A stretch of DNA of 64,000 bases. Origin: Rhodobacterales bacterium LSUCC0031. GTDB taxonomy: Bacteria > Pseudomonadota > Alphaproteobacteria > Rhodobacterales > Rhodobacteraceae. The position numbers were made by a program, and so were the translations under genes. This document shows, in pieces, positions 53,526 through 62,793 of the stretch. The stretch's first letter is position 1. Each line of letters opens with the position of its first letter. A model generated the notes under the pieces. That model was not told where the DNA came from, searched no databases, and was given only the letters and a program-made list of their open reading frames with translations. Where the stretch lies: the NCBI GenBank assembly GCA_015689735.1, contig WVSP01000001.1, positions 980,001 to 1,044,000 of the forward strand, given 5' to 3'.

Positions 53526-54648
53526 AGTGATGACAATAGTTGGAACGCGCCCTGAGCTCATCAAAATGAGCAGGGTTATTTCTGAATTTGATGAGCATAC
53601 CCAGCATATCTTGGTGCATACTGGACAAAATTACGACTACGAGCTCAATCAACTTTTTTTTGAAGATTTGTCTATTCGTAAACCTGATTATTTTTTAGAG
53701 GCAGTTGGAAATAACGCTGCCCAGACTATCGCACGTGTCATTGAGAAATCCGATGAAGTTATCAAAAAGGAAGAGCCTGATGCGGTCCTTCTTTACGGTG
53801 ACACAAACTCTTGTATGGCAGTGATCGCAGCTAAGCGGCGCAAGATCCCGGTATTCCACATGGAGGCTGGCAACCGATGCTTCGATCAGCGCGTGCCGGA
53901 AGAACTGAATCGCAAAGTCCTCGACCACCTTAGTGACATCAACCTAGTTCTCACAGAGCACGCGCGTCGCTACCTGATTGCAGAAGGCGTTCGCCCGGAG
54001 AGCATTATCAAGACCGGCTCGCACATGCGCGAAGTGCTCGACCACTACATGCATAAGATCCAAGCATCGGACGTGCTAGCACGTATGGGACTTGAGCGGG
54101 ACCGTTATTTCATCGTGAGCGCTCACCGTGAAGAAAATGTTGATACGCCTGAAAATCTGACGGACATGGTTGAAACGCTCAATGCCCTGGCAGCACATTT
54201 TCAGTTCCCAGTCATTGTGTCGACCCATCCCCGCACCCAAAAGCGTCTGGACGCGCTTAAACTGGACAGACTGGACAGTCGGATTCAATTTCTCAAGCCT
54301 TTCGGTTTTTGTGATTACATCAAGCTGCAAATGGAAGCGCTGTGCGTGGTGTCGGATAGCGGTACCATCACCGAAGAAGGCTCCCTGCTCAATCTGCCAG
54401 CAGTAACCATACGTAATGCGCACGAACGCCCAGAGGGTATGGATGTCGGCACGCTAATCATGGCGGGGCTAAAAAAGGAAGGTGTGCTTGATGCTGTGCG
54501 CGTCGTTATCGCACAGCATGATCGCAATATTCGAGTGATGGCTCCGGTAGAAGACTATGAGGGAAAGGCTGTTTCCAAAAAGATCCTGCGCATCGTGCTG
54601 AGCTATACCGACTACGTCAACCGGACCGTTTGGCGAAAAGGCTCCTGA
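53518..54648 (+). CDS. UDP-GlcNAc 2-epimerase-like enzyme (FnlC/WbjD/WbvD family)
   Basis: 376 residues: MLKVMTIVGTRPELIKMSRVI, LVHTGQNYDYELNQLFFEDL, AVLLYGDTNSCMAVIAA, FHMEAGNRCFDQRVPEELNRK, VSAHREENVDTPENL and VVSDSGTITEEGSLL. The GNRCFD-RVPEE-NRK segment separates the FnlC/WbjD group from the WecB group (which has GLRT). It inverts C2 of the UDP-L-sugar made by the two preceding enzymes and ends the pathway. It is the last intact gene of the central block. Confidence 0.92.
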   Translation: MLKVMTIVGTRPELIKMSRVISEFDEHTQHILVHTGQNYDYELNQLFFEDLSIRKPDYFLEAVGNNAAQTIARVIEKSDEVIKKEEPDAVLLYGDTNSCMAVIAAKRRKIPVFHMEAGNRCFDQRVPEELNRKVLDHLSDINLVLTEHARRYLIAEGVRPESIIKTGSHMREVLDHYMHKIQASDVLARMGLERDRYFIVSAHREENVDTPENLTDMVETLNALAAHFQFPVIVSTHPRTQKRLDALKLDRLDSRIQFLKPFGFCDYIKLQMEALCVVSDSGTITEEGSLLNLPAVTIRNAHERPEGMDVGTLIMAGLKKEGVLDAVRVVIAQHDRNIRVMAPVEDYEGKAVSKKILRIVLSYTDYVNRTVWRKGS

Positions 54649-55243
54649 TGTATTACCGTTTTCGCAACGGACGTGGGCGGCTTCATGGGCTTCGTGCTCC
54701 GTTCAAGATTGTGCAGATAGGGCGTGTCCTTCCGAAGTGGCGTGATGTCGTTGATATCACAGCCAGATTATGCTGAAATTATCGAAATTGGCAGGTCCCG
54801 CAGACAGCATTGGCCTCAAGGACACCATTGCAGACGATGAAAGACTGTCACAATCTCAGACCTGAGCTGGTCAGGAAACAGCCATACTACCTCACGGGAG
54901 GTGACAGGTACGATCTGACCTCTATTGGTCTTCAAAAACGACGAGATCAGAACATTAAGAAATGCAGAAACCATTACGCGGGGCTCAGAGCCAATGCTGT
55001 GCTGGAATGCGAAAACCAAGAGCTGCGCCAAGCCCACCAGTTCCTCAGGAAGGCGCAATGTCTGTTGGACAAGGTGAACTGTCAGTTCCCGGTGCCGGCG
55101 CAGAACGCGCTATGAGCACGCGACCTCACTACCTACAGAAGCCGAGGCCAACTTCTGCGCAGCACTGGAAACTGAACCCATGGCCGTATAACTAACGAAC
55201 ATCGGCCTCTGGCAAACTTGGCGCGATTCGGATACTTTGCTAT
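54649..55243. other. Junction region between the central block and the GC-rich right block
   Basis: About 600 bp without an intact gene. A 42-residue frame starts inside the previous stop (ATG at 54648), but I do not recognise it and it may be a truncated gene start. The second half holds the IS3 orfA fragment at 54960-55113. After 55113 there is about 130 bp of leader for the rmlC gene. Confidence 0.5.
54960..55113 (+). mobile_element. IS3-family orfA fragment
   Basis: A short frame encodes ECENQELRQAHQFLRKAQCLL, very close to the leucine-zipper end of IS3 orfA proteins (typically E-ENRELRQANEILRKAS). Upstream residues are not recognisable and no orfB follows, so it is a scar. It marks the right edge of the central block, as the orfB remnant at 22204-23082 marks the left edge. 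Confidence 0.6.
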
Positions 55244-55816
55244 ATGGTGATTGATACCACTCATATTAAGGGGCTTGTTATAATTACGCCCGAGCGTTTT
55301 GGCGATCATCGAGATTTTTTCGGCGAAACCTACAGTCGTGACTGGCTGGCCGTACATGGCGTGACGTTCGATTTCGTGCAGGACAACCATTCCCTGTCTG
55401 CGCAGGTGGGCACGGTGCACGGGTTGCATTTCCAGCGCCCGCCGCGCGCGCAGGCCAAGCTGGTGCGCTGCGGGCGGGGGGTGCTTTTCGACGTGGCCGT
55501 CGATATCCGCCGCGGCTCTCCCAGCTATGGCCAGTGGTTCGGGGTCGAACTGAGCTTCGAGAGCGGCAAACAATTGTTCATCCCCGCGGGCTTTGCCCAT
55601 GGCTTCGTCACCCGCACGCCCGAGACCGAGATCATCTACAAATGTTCCGACAGCTACGCCCCCGAGACGGAGGGGGCGCTGGCCTGGAACGATCCGGACA
55701 TCGGCATCGATTGGGGCCTTGGCGACACCGCGCCGATCCTGTCGGCCAAGGATGCGGCGGCGAGGGCTTTCGCGTCCTTCGACAGCCCCTTCACCTATGA
55801 CGAGGCGGCATCATGA
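55244..55816 (+). CDS. rmlC: dTDP-4-dehydrorhamnose 3,5-epimerase
   Basis: A 190-residue cupin: [43 protein letters not shown] (catalytic His), [34 protein letters not shown] and an [23 protein letters not shown] tail. The [15 protein letters not shown] end is typical of true RmlC. It epimerises C3 and C5 of dTDP-4-keto-6-deoxyglucose. It opens a rmlC-rmlB-(rmlD)-rmlA operon and overlaps rmlB by 4 bp. Confidence 0.93.
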   Translation: MVIDTTHIKGLVIITPERFGDHRDFFGETYSRDWLAVHGVTFDFVQDNHSLSAQVGTVHGLHFQRPPRAQAKLVRCGRGVLFDVAVDIRRGSPSYGQWFGVELSFESGKQLFIPAGFAHGFVTRTPETEIIYKCSDSYAPETEGALAWNDPDIGIDWGLGDTAPILSAKDAAARAFASFDSPFTYDEAAS

Positions 55817-56853
55817 AGCTGATGGTGACGGGCGGCGCGGGGTTCATCGGTTCGGCCGTGGTGCGGCTTGCCGTGGCGCGCGGGCATGCGGTGGTGAATG
55901 TCGACAAGCTGACCTATGCCGCCTGTCTCGACAACGTGGCCACCGTGGCGGCCTCAAACCTCTATAGTTTCGAACAGGCCGATATCTGCGACCGCGCCGC
56001 GATGGACAGGATCCTCGCCGATCATCGCCCCGATGCCATCCTGCATCTGGCGGCTGAAAGCCATGTGGACCGCTCCATCGACGGGCCGGGCAGCTTCATC
56101 GACACGAACATCACCGGCACCTACACTTTGCTCGAGGCCGCGCGCAGCCATTGGACCCGTCTGGGTAAGCCCGAGGGCTTCCGCTTCCACCACATCTCGA
56201 CCGACGAGGTTTACGGCACACTCGGCGATACGGGCCTTTTTACCGAAGACAGCCCCTATGCCCCGAACAGCCCCTATTCCGCGTCAAAGGCCGCCTCCGA
56301 CCATTTGGTCCGCGCCTGGCACGAGACCTATGGCCTGCCGGTCGTGATGACGAATTGCTCCAACAATTATGGGCCCTACCACTTCCCCGAGAAACTGATC
56401 CCGGTCGTGATCCTGAACGCGCTGGCCGGGCGGCCCATCCCGGTCTACGGGCAGGGGCTGAACGTGCGCGACTGGCTTTACGTCGAAGATCACGCCGAAG
56501 CGCTTTTGCTGGTCTGCGAGACCGGGGCCGTGGGGCGCAGCTACAACATCGGCGGCAACAGCGAATGCCGCAACATCGATCTTGTCCGCATGATCTGTGC
56601 GCTGCTCGATGACCGTCGTCCCGAGGGTAAGCCGCATGACCGGCTCATCAGCTTTGTCGCCGACCGCCCCGGCCATGACCTGCGCTATGCGATCGACGCC
56701 AGTCGCATCCGCGAGGAACTGGGCTGGCAGCCATCCGTGACGATCGAGGAGGGGCTGGCGCACACCGTCGATTGGTACCTGTCCAACGAAGCTTGGTGGT
56801 GTGCGCTTCAGGTGCGCGACGGGGTCGGGCAAAGGTTGGGGAAGGCGGGTTGA
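55813..56853 (+). CDS. rmlB: dTDP-glucose 4,6-dehydratase
   Basis: A 346-residue [87 protein letters not shown] (Tyr/Lys), [18 protein letters not shown]. These are all RmlB hallmarks. It makes dTDP-4-keto-6-deoxyglucose. High GC like the left block. Its TGA overlaps the ATG of the damaged rmlD by one base. Confidence 0.95.
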   Translation: MKLMVTGGAGFIGSAVVRLAVARGHAVVNVDKLTYAACLDNVATVAASNLYSFEQADICDRAAMDRILADHRPDAILHLAAESHVDRSIDGPGSFIDTNITGTYTLLEAARSHWTRLGKPEGFRFHHISTDEVYGTLGDTGLFTEDSPYAPNSPYSASKAASDHLVRAWHETYGLPVVMTNCSNNYGPYHFPEKLIPVVILNALAGRPIPVYGQGLNVRDWLYVEDHAEALLLVCETGAVGRSYNIGGNSECRNIDLVRMICALLDDRRPEGKPHDRLISFVADRPGHDLRYAIDASRIREELGWQPSVTIEEGLAHTVDWYLSNEAWWCALQVRDGVGQRLGKAG

Positions 56854-57272
56854 TGACCCTCCTCGAATTAGGCACGACGGGCCAAGTCGCCACGGGACAC
56901 CGCTCGTTGGCCCCCGTCGCAGCCTTGGGCCGTAATGTTGCCGAACTTGCCATTCCCACAGCCTGCGCCACTGTGATCCAGTCACGTCAGCCCCGAGTAG
57001 AGATAGGCTCTTGCGTCTTTACCGCCTTCTGCCTTTCCATCGTCTATCAACTGGCCGAAACTTCGGATAATGACGGGACCTACCATTTCGCAAGCTCGCC
57101 CAACACATCTTGGGCTAAATTCGTCTGCGCGATCATGCCAACGGCGCATTGCCCCTGCCGGACCTTGCATATCATGACCACCGCCTATCCGACGCCCGCG
57201 AAATGCCCCGCAAAGTCCTGCCTCGACTGCAAAGCGACCAGAGCGGCCTCAAGCATCGATTGGCGCGATTAG
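56853..57272 (+). pseudogene. rmlD: dTDP-4-dehydrorhamnose reductase, internally deleted remnant
   Basis: A frame of about 139 residues in the place of rmlD. It begins TLLELGTTGQVATGH and ALGRNVAELAIPTACATVIQ, which match the RmlD N-terminus (usually LLVFG-TGQVA and ALGR--ADL). It then jumps to DNDGTYHFASSPNTSWAKFVCAIM and TTAYPTPAKCPAKSCLDCKAT, which match the RmlD C-terminus. About half of the usual 290 residues, including the Ser/Tyr/Lys active site, is missing, and the extreme C-terminus is cut. It cannot act as a reductase. dTDP-rhamnose would then need a copy elsewhere. Confidence 0.8.
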
Positions 57273-57335
57273 CAAGCCGCTGTAAGCAAAATTGTTATGA
57301 CACTTACTCAGACCCAGCGCAAAGGCACTGCATAG

Positions 57336-58205
57336 ATGGAACGCAAGGGGATCATCCTGGCCGGGGGCTCTGGAACGCGGCTTTACCCCATCACCATGGG
57401 TCTGTCGAAGCAGCTGTTGCCGATCTACGACAAACCGATGGTCTACTACCCGCTAAGCGTCCTTATGCTGGGCGGCATCCGCGAGATCGCAATCATCACC
57501 ACGGCCCAGGATCAGGGCCAATTCCGCAGCACGCTAGGCGATGGTAGCCAATGGGGCCTGTCGCTGACGTATATCACCCAACCTAGCCCCGATGGCCTCG
57601 CGCAGGCTTTTATCCTTACACGCGATTTCCTGAACGGCGCACCCTCGGCCATGGTGCTGGGCGACAACATCTTCTTTGGTCATGGTATGCAGACACTACT
57701 GGCGAATGCCGATGCACAGCCCTTTGGCGGCACGGTCTTCTGCTATCGCGTGGCCGACCCTGAGCGCTACGGCGTGGTAGATTTTGCCCCCGATGGATCT
57801 GTGCGGGCGATCATCGAGAAACCAGCTGAGCCGCCGTCTCATTTCGCGATTACGGGGCTTTATTTCCTCGATGGCACCGCCCCCGACCGCGCTTTGCATG
57901 TGCAGCCTTCGGCGCGCGGAGAGCTGGAAATCACGACCCTTCTGGAAAGCTACCTGAGCGACAGCACGCTTTGCGTCAGTAAGATGGGGCGCGGTTTCGC
58001 CTGGCTCGACACCGGCACCCATGCAAGTTTGTTGGATGCTGGGAATTTTGTGCGCACTCTGGAAGTACGCCAAGGGATGCAAATCGGCAGTCCCGATGAA
58101 ATTGCCTTTCGCCAGGGCTGGATCACGGCAGAAGAGCTCGAGGCTCGGGCATCCCTTTTTCGCAAGAACGAATACGGCAAGTACCTCCTCTCGCTTTTGC
58201 AGTAA
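57336..58205 (+). CDS. rmlA: Glucose-1-phosphate thymidylyltransferase
   Basis: 289 residues: GIILAGGSGTRLYPITMGLSKQLLPIYDKPMVYYPL (motif GGSGTRL-P-T and KQLLP-YDKPM), PSPDGLAQAFILT, VLGDNIFFGHGM, FCYRVADPERYGVVDF, IEKPAEPPSHFAITGLYF and RGFAWLDTGTHASLLDA. It forms dTDP-glucose from dTTP and glucose-1-phosphate, the first step of the Rml pathway. It lies 63 bp after the rmlD remnant, a little AT-richer in front. Confidence 0.95.
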   Translation: MERKGIILAGGSGTRLYPITMGLSKQLLPIYDKPMVYYPLSVLMLGGIREIAIITTAQDQGQFRSTLGDGSQWGLSLTYITQPSPDGLAQAFILTRDFLNGAPSAMVLGDNIFFGHGMQTLLANADAQPFGGTVFCYRVADPERYGVVDFAPDGSVRAIIEKPAEPPSHFAITGLYFLDGTAPDRALHVQPSARGELEITTLLESYLSDSTLCVSKMGRGFAWLDTGTHASLLDAGNFVRTLEVRQGMQIGSPDEIAFRQGWITAEELEARASLFRKNEYGKYLLSLLQ

Positions 58206-58333
58206 GTCAGAGTATCGAGCCAAAAAATTTTCTATCGCTGATCAAGGAATTTGCTTCTGCCGTGATGTTCCTCCAGAGACGCGCGAAGAGTGGATGAGAT
58301 TGCTTTGGTATGAAGAAGGACGAGGCATACGTT

Positions 58334-59758
58334 ATGGATATCACACCAGTCCTCCTGGCAGGTGGTTCAGGCACTCGGCTCTGGCCGCTGTCGCGCAAGT
58401 CCTACCCAAAGCAGTTCACGAGGCTCATTGGCAAGGAAAGCCTGTTTCAAGGGTCGGCTCGGCGCTTGTCGGGCGAAGGGTTCGGCGTTCCAATCATCGT
58501 GACTGGCGATCCTTTCCGCTTTATTGTGACGGAACAACTCGCGGCGCTTGAAATCTCGCCAGGCGCGGTGCTCATCGAGCCCGACGCACGCAATACCGCG
58601 CCCGCGGCCGCAGTGGCCGCGCTGCTGCTGTCGACAAAAGACCCCGAAGCGCTGCTCCTGATCGCCCCGTCTGACCACGTCATGCCGGACAGGGAGGGAT
58701 TTCGCGCTGCTGTGACGGCTGCGGCCCACCGCGCAGAGGCGGGCGAGATCGTGACCTTTGGCATCTCGCCGACCCGCCCCGAGACGGGCTACGGCTACCT
58801 GGAGCTAGCCGCGGGGGCTGATCCAATGGCCGCCGTTCCTCAGCCTCTTGCACGGTTTGTGGAAAAACCCGACGCCTCCCGCGCAGCGGCGATGATCGCG
58901 GAGGGGAATTACCTCTGGAACGCTGGAATTTTTCTTGCGTCTGCGAAGACGCTGATCTCAGCCTACGAGGCGCATGCGCCCGAAACGCTGACAGCCGTCC
59001 GTGCGGCGCTTGGCACTGCAAAGACTGATCTGGGCTTCACACGGCTTGATCCTGTTGCGTGGGCAGCACTATCGGACCTTTCAATTGACTACGCGATCAT
59101 GGAGAAAGCGCGAAACCTCGTCGTCATGCCCTATTTGGGCCCTTGGTCAGACCTTGGTGGGTGGGAAGCCGTCTGGCAGACTAGCACGCCGGATGCCGAC
59201 GGAACCGCGACTGGCCCGGGCGCTCTGGCGATCGATTGCCGCGACACGCTGTTGCGCTCCGAGACGTCCGGCCAGCGCATCGTCGGCATCGGCCTCGACG
59301 ACATCGTCGCAATTGCCATGCCAGATGCGGTCCTTGTCACGCGCAAGTCCCAGTCTCAGCGTGCAAAGGAGGCCGTCGTGGCGTTGCGGGAGATCGGAGC
59401 GCCGCAAGCGGATGCGTTCCCCATTGACCACAGGCCATGGGGATACTTCGAGAGCCTTGCGAGGGGAGGGCGCTTCCAAGTGAAGCGCATCGTCGTAAAG
59501 CCCGGTGCAGCTCTGTCACTTCAGTCGCACCACCACCGATCCGAGCACTGGATCGTGGTGGCGGGAACTGCCCGCGTGACGATTGACGGTGACGTGCGCC
59601 TCGTCAGCGAGAACCAGTCTGTCTACATACCCGTCGGCGCCATCCACCGCATGGAGAACCCCGGCAAGGTCGAGCTCGTCCTGATCGAGGTTCAGACGGG
59701 CAGCTACCTGGGAGAGGATGACATCATTCGGTACGAGGACGTCTATTCGAGGCTGTGA
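58334..59758 (+). CDS. manC: Mannose-1-phosphate guanylyltransferase/mannose-6-phosphate isomerase
   Basis: About 474 residues from ATG 58334 (ATG 58310 is open too). The guanylyltransferase domain has PVLLAGGSGTRLWPLSRKSYPKQF (motif GGSGTRLWP--R--YPKQF), IEPDARNTAPA, APSDHVM, GYGYLE, FVEKPD and NYLWNAGIF. The C-terminal type-II isomerase domain has HRPWGYFESL, RIVVKPGAALSLQSHHHRSEHWIVV and YIPVGAIHRMENPG. It makes GDP-mannose, the substrate of gmd at 26647. It is the last gene of the plus-strand operon in the right block. Confidence 0.95.
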   Translation: MDITPVLLAGGSGTRLWPLSRKSYPKQFTRLIGKESLFQGSARRLSGEGFGVPIIVTGDPFRFIVTEQLAALEISPGAVLIEPDARNTAPAAAVAALLLSTKDPEALLLIAPSDHVMPDREGFRAAVTAAAHRAEAGEIVTFGISPTRPETGYGYLELAAGADPMAAVPQPLARFVEKPDASRAAAMIAEGNYLWNAGIFLASAKTLISAYEAHAPETLTAVRAALGTAKTDLGFTRLDPVAWAALSDLSIDYAIMEKARNLVVMPYLGPWSDLGGWEAVWQTSTPDADGTATGPGALAIDCRDTLLRSETSGQRIVGIGLDDIVAIAMPDAVLVTRKSQSQRAKEAVVALREIGAPQADAFPIDHRPWGYFESLARGGRFQVKRIVVKPGAALSLQSHHHRSEHWIVVAGTARVTIDGDVRLVSENQSVYIPVGAIHRMENPGKVELVLIEVQTGSYLGEDDIIRYEDVYSRL

Positions 59759-60127
59759 CGAGCCTGTGTTTCCTGCCCTAGCCGGTTTTCGTGCGCGGCT
59801 CGCGCATGGCGCCGGATTGCCGCTGCGGTAGATTTACGAAGGGAGCTAGTTTGCCATGAACTTCGGGAAAACTGACGGAGCTTATTGAGCACATCACGAT
59901 TTCTGGGGCGTTAGGGATCACCGGAAAAGTTGGTTCCCGCCGTCAGCGCAATCGGCTAGCCCTTGAATTAGCACCGGTTCCGCAACTGCGTACGCATGAA
60001 ATTCTTGGCCTAGCTCCCGGCATTTCCTGCCGTAAATTATTGATTTCAATTAACTATTGGCGTTCCACGCGCGTGGCTGCGTCTTTGAGGAAAATTTTTG
60101 AACTTTCAAATGTCCAGAAGCGACGAC
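59759..60127. other. Intergenic region between manC and the lptD-like gene (convergent)
   Basis: About 370 bp between two convergent genes. The bases from about 60020 to 60110 are AT-rich. I found no gene, no strong hairpin and no repeat in it. Confidence 0.5.
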
Positions 60128-62521
60128 TCACCGACAGGCTCCCCTCCCACGTCCTTCGAAGCTGCCAAACTCCACGGATACCGATAGCTCAATCGCGCTT
60201 GCGGCATCGTCGATGACCGAGCGGCGGCGGAGGATTTGGCTCTCAACGAGGATGCACTCGCTGATATAGTCAAGGTTGAGCCCCACAATGCGGCGTTCTT
60301 CGCGGTCGAAGTTGTAAAAGAATTCCATATCGCCGCCCCAAGGCATCTCATGACCAATCGACAGGTCTTGGCGATCAAACTCACCGTCATCGATGCTGTA
60401 ATTGGCCCCAAGGCTTGAACGCCACGCCATGCCATTGTCAAAATCAATCCCTGCAGATGCAAAGCTCGCATCTGTCGCCTCGGTGTCGCGCGCGATGTTC
60501 GCGCGGAGCGTGAAGGCGTCATTGGCATCGATCCGCGCGTTTGCTGACAAAAGGTTGGTCTTAGACGTCGTGCTGAGAACGGGGTCGATGCCAATCCGTG
60601 TATAAGCGGCGTCGAAGCTCGCATGTTGCCAAGCGTAACCGATTGATGCCCTGTCGGCGATTGCAAGAAAATCGTCGTTGAATGATCGGCTGGCGTTGAA
60701 TGACAGGCGGCTCGAACGATATCCCAACTCGCCCGTATAAAGCCTGCCACCGGTGTATTGCCCCGGCTTGGTGTGCCAGAAGTAATCTTGCTCGATGCGG
60801 CCACCAAGTGACCATCCATTCGTGAAATGGGCCATGTAAGCGGCACCGATTTCGGTGAGCGTGAGGTCAAGATTGGGATCAAACCGGCGGAACCGGCTCA
60901 ATGCGAAACGCCCATTCGGGTCGAAGACGTCGATGGTGCCATCGACATCGGGAATGCGCATCGCATCGCCTTCCAAGGCCAATTGTCGGATATAGGGCTC
61001 GAAGCTATGGCGTATGCCCGAAGCCTGGGTCACCTCTATCGGCCAGCGTAACGTGACAACCCCGAGGCCGTTGGCAGAGGATTGGCCATTGGGCAACGTT
61101 GGGTCGTCGCGGAACCTGTAATTGTCGCTGAAGGCGGCTGCCTCAGTGTCGAGCAGGAGGCCACCGCCAAGCTTCCAAGTCTCGCTCCAGCGAAGGCCAG
61201 TGAAGCTGCGCGCGATGTCGCGTTGCCGTGCGTTGCTCGGCCCGAATTCATTATAGTCAGACTGTGCCACGGTGTTGAAAAGAAAATCACCGGGGATGCC
61301 GCGGATGGTGAACCAGCGGGCATATTCGCCGGCCATGACGCGGCTGGGGTGGTCGGTCGTCGTTGTTGGCGCTTGCAGCGTGTCAAGGAACGTCGCATTG
61401 AACTGGATGATTTCATCGGTTCGGATGCGGTTGACGTTGATGTTCGAATTCAGCGTTGATGTCGCATAATTCAAAACATCTCCGCGAAATGTCTCGGTCC
61501 TTCCATTAAAAAAGTTGTAATTTTGCAAGTACTGGCGGTCGCTTGCCATCTGGAGTTGGAACGACAGGTTCCATCCAGAGGGGTAGGCAAATCCGCCATT
61601 GGCAAAAACATAGCCGCGATCGCGCAGGCGGGTCAGGTTATCGCGGCTGATCGCGCTGTTGATCTCAAGATCGCCATAGGCAAAGGATTGACGGTAGCGG
61701 GCTTCAAGCGTGTTGATCGGATTGACGTTGCCAGCCATGGTAATGCTTGGCGTTAGCGTCAGGTCGGAATGGTCGCCTGTGACAATGAAATAGGGCAGGC
61801 GCAATGTCGTGCCTGTGGCCGTGCTGGATCGGATCGAGGCCCTGACAAAGCCCGTCGCGCGCTCGACAGTCGGATCGGGCATGCTGAGATATGGGGCATA
61901 GGCGAGGGGTACGCCTGCCACGCGAAATTGTGCATGGCGGAAGTAAATCATCCGCGCAATCTGGTCATGCGTTGCGCGTTGCGCGCGGATTTCCCAAAGG
62001 GGGGTGGGACGAGTTTCACAGACTTTGCAATAAGATGCAACGACCGGCGTCCAGTCGGTGTAGCGCCCCTCACGCCGTTCCATTTGCCCCGCCGCAACTT
62101 GCAGCTCATCGGAGAGGATGTGGCGTGCGGCGGCCACGACAAAATTCTGCATATCTGCCGATAGGTCGGCAAAGTCACCAAACGTGGTCGAGCCACTTGC
62201 CGCGTCGTACAGAACAATTGGCCCCGCCACGGAAACCCGCTCGGAAATGCCATCATAGACGACCGACGGGGCAGTCAGCTTCATGCCCTCGAAAAACACC
62301 TCGACATTGCCATGTGCCTCGATCGTGTCGTTCGCACGGTCAAAATATATCTCGTCCGAAACGAGGAAGGTGCCCGAAAAATCGCCGGCAACTTGTGCAA
62401 AGCCCGTCGAGAATGCGGCTGAAAGCACAAAGGCGGCCGCCACCACCATGGCCGTCACACTTCCCGATATGGTCAAGGACCGCCGGCGCGGCGGTTGCAT
62501 CAAACGCGTGTTCATCATCAT
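60128..62521 (-). CDS. lptD: LPS-assembly protein LptD-like outer-membrane protein
   Basis: About 797 residues from ATG 62521 (the frame upstream is not protein-like; ATG 62500 is another choice). A signal peptide is visible (basic RRR followed by AMVVAAAFVLSAAFSTGFAQ). The LptA-like N-domain has LVSDEIYFDRANDTIEAHGNVEVFF. The SYCKVCETRPTPLWEIRAQRATHD segment holds the cysteine pair of LptD. A long beta-barrel follows to the end, with a late Cys (ISECILVES) suited to the inter-domain disulfide. It should insert LPS into the outer membrane with LptE. The usual surA/pdxA neighbours are absent here, so it may be a second copy. Confidence 0.88.
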   Translation of the reverse strand: MMMNTRLMQPPRRRSLTISGSVTAMVVAAAFVLSAAFSTGFAQVAGDFSGTFLVSDEIYFDRANDTIEAHGNVEVFFEGMKLTAPSVVYDGISERVSVAGPIVLYDAASGSTTFGDFADLSADMQNFVVAAARHILSDELQVAAGQMERREGRYTDWTPVVASYCKVCETRPTPLWEIRAQRATHDQIARMIYFRHAQFRVAGVPLAYAPYLSMPDPTVERATGFVRASIRSSTATGTTLRLPYFIVTGDHSDLTLTPSITMAGNVNPINTLEARYRQSFAYGDLEINSAISRDNLTRLRDRGYVFANGGFAYPSGWNLSFQLQMASDRQYLQNYNFFNGRTETFRGDVLNYATSTLNSNINVNRIRTDEIIQFNATFLDTLQAPTTTTDHPSRVMAGEYARWFTIRGIPGDFLFNTVAQSDYNEFGPSNARQRDIARSFTGLRWSETWKLGGGLLLDTEAAAFSDNYRFRDDPTLPNGQSSANGLGVVTLRWPIEVTQASGIRHSFEPYIRQLALEGDAMRIPDVDGTIDVFDPNGRFALSRFRRFDPNLDLTLTEIGAAYMAHFTNGWSLGGRIEQDYFWHTKPGQYTGGRLYTGELGYRSSRLSFNASRSFNDDFLAIADRASIGYAWQHASFDAAYTRIGIDPVLSTTSKTNLLSANARIDANDAFTLRANIARDTEATDASFASAGIDFDNGMAWRSSLGANYSIDDGEFDRQDLSIGHEMPWGGDMEFFYNFDREERRIVGLNLDYISECILVESQILRRRSVIDDAASAIELSVSVEFGSFEGRGRGACR

Positions 62522-62793
62522 GCAGCGGCAGCTCTGTCTCCTCGCCGCACATCTCCCCAGATGGGCGGCGTTTGGCCATGGTGGCCCACAGGTGACCGTA
62601 GTGGTGGTGACTTGCCTTGACCACAGCAAATCCATGTAGTGGCGGAAATTTGCATGGTCTTGCGGGATTCCGGCCGTGCTCAAGTGTTGCTTTCACCTTC
62701 CGGCCGGGTTGGTCCGCGCGCTGGAGGCGCCTAGACGAGAGGTGATCGATGGATTAGGCCCTTGGGCAGACCATAGGGCGATACGGGGCTAAG

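Noticed and set aside
54648-54776. A 42-residue frame starting in the stop codon of the 2-epimerase gene
   Set aside because: Too short and unrecognised; it may be the start of a gene cut at the junction, but the sequence does not show which.
61082-62595. Plus-strand frames of 125-234 residues opposite lptD
   Set aside because: All are antisense to the LptD barrel, with Arg/Pro-rich or patternless sequence.
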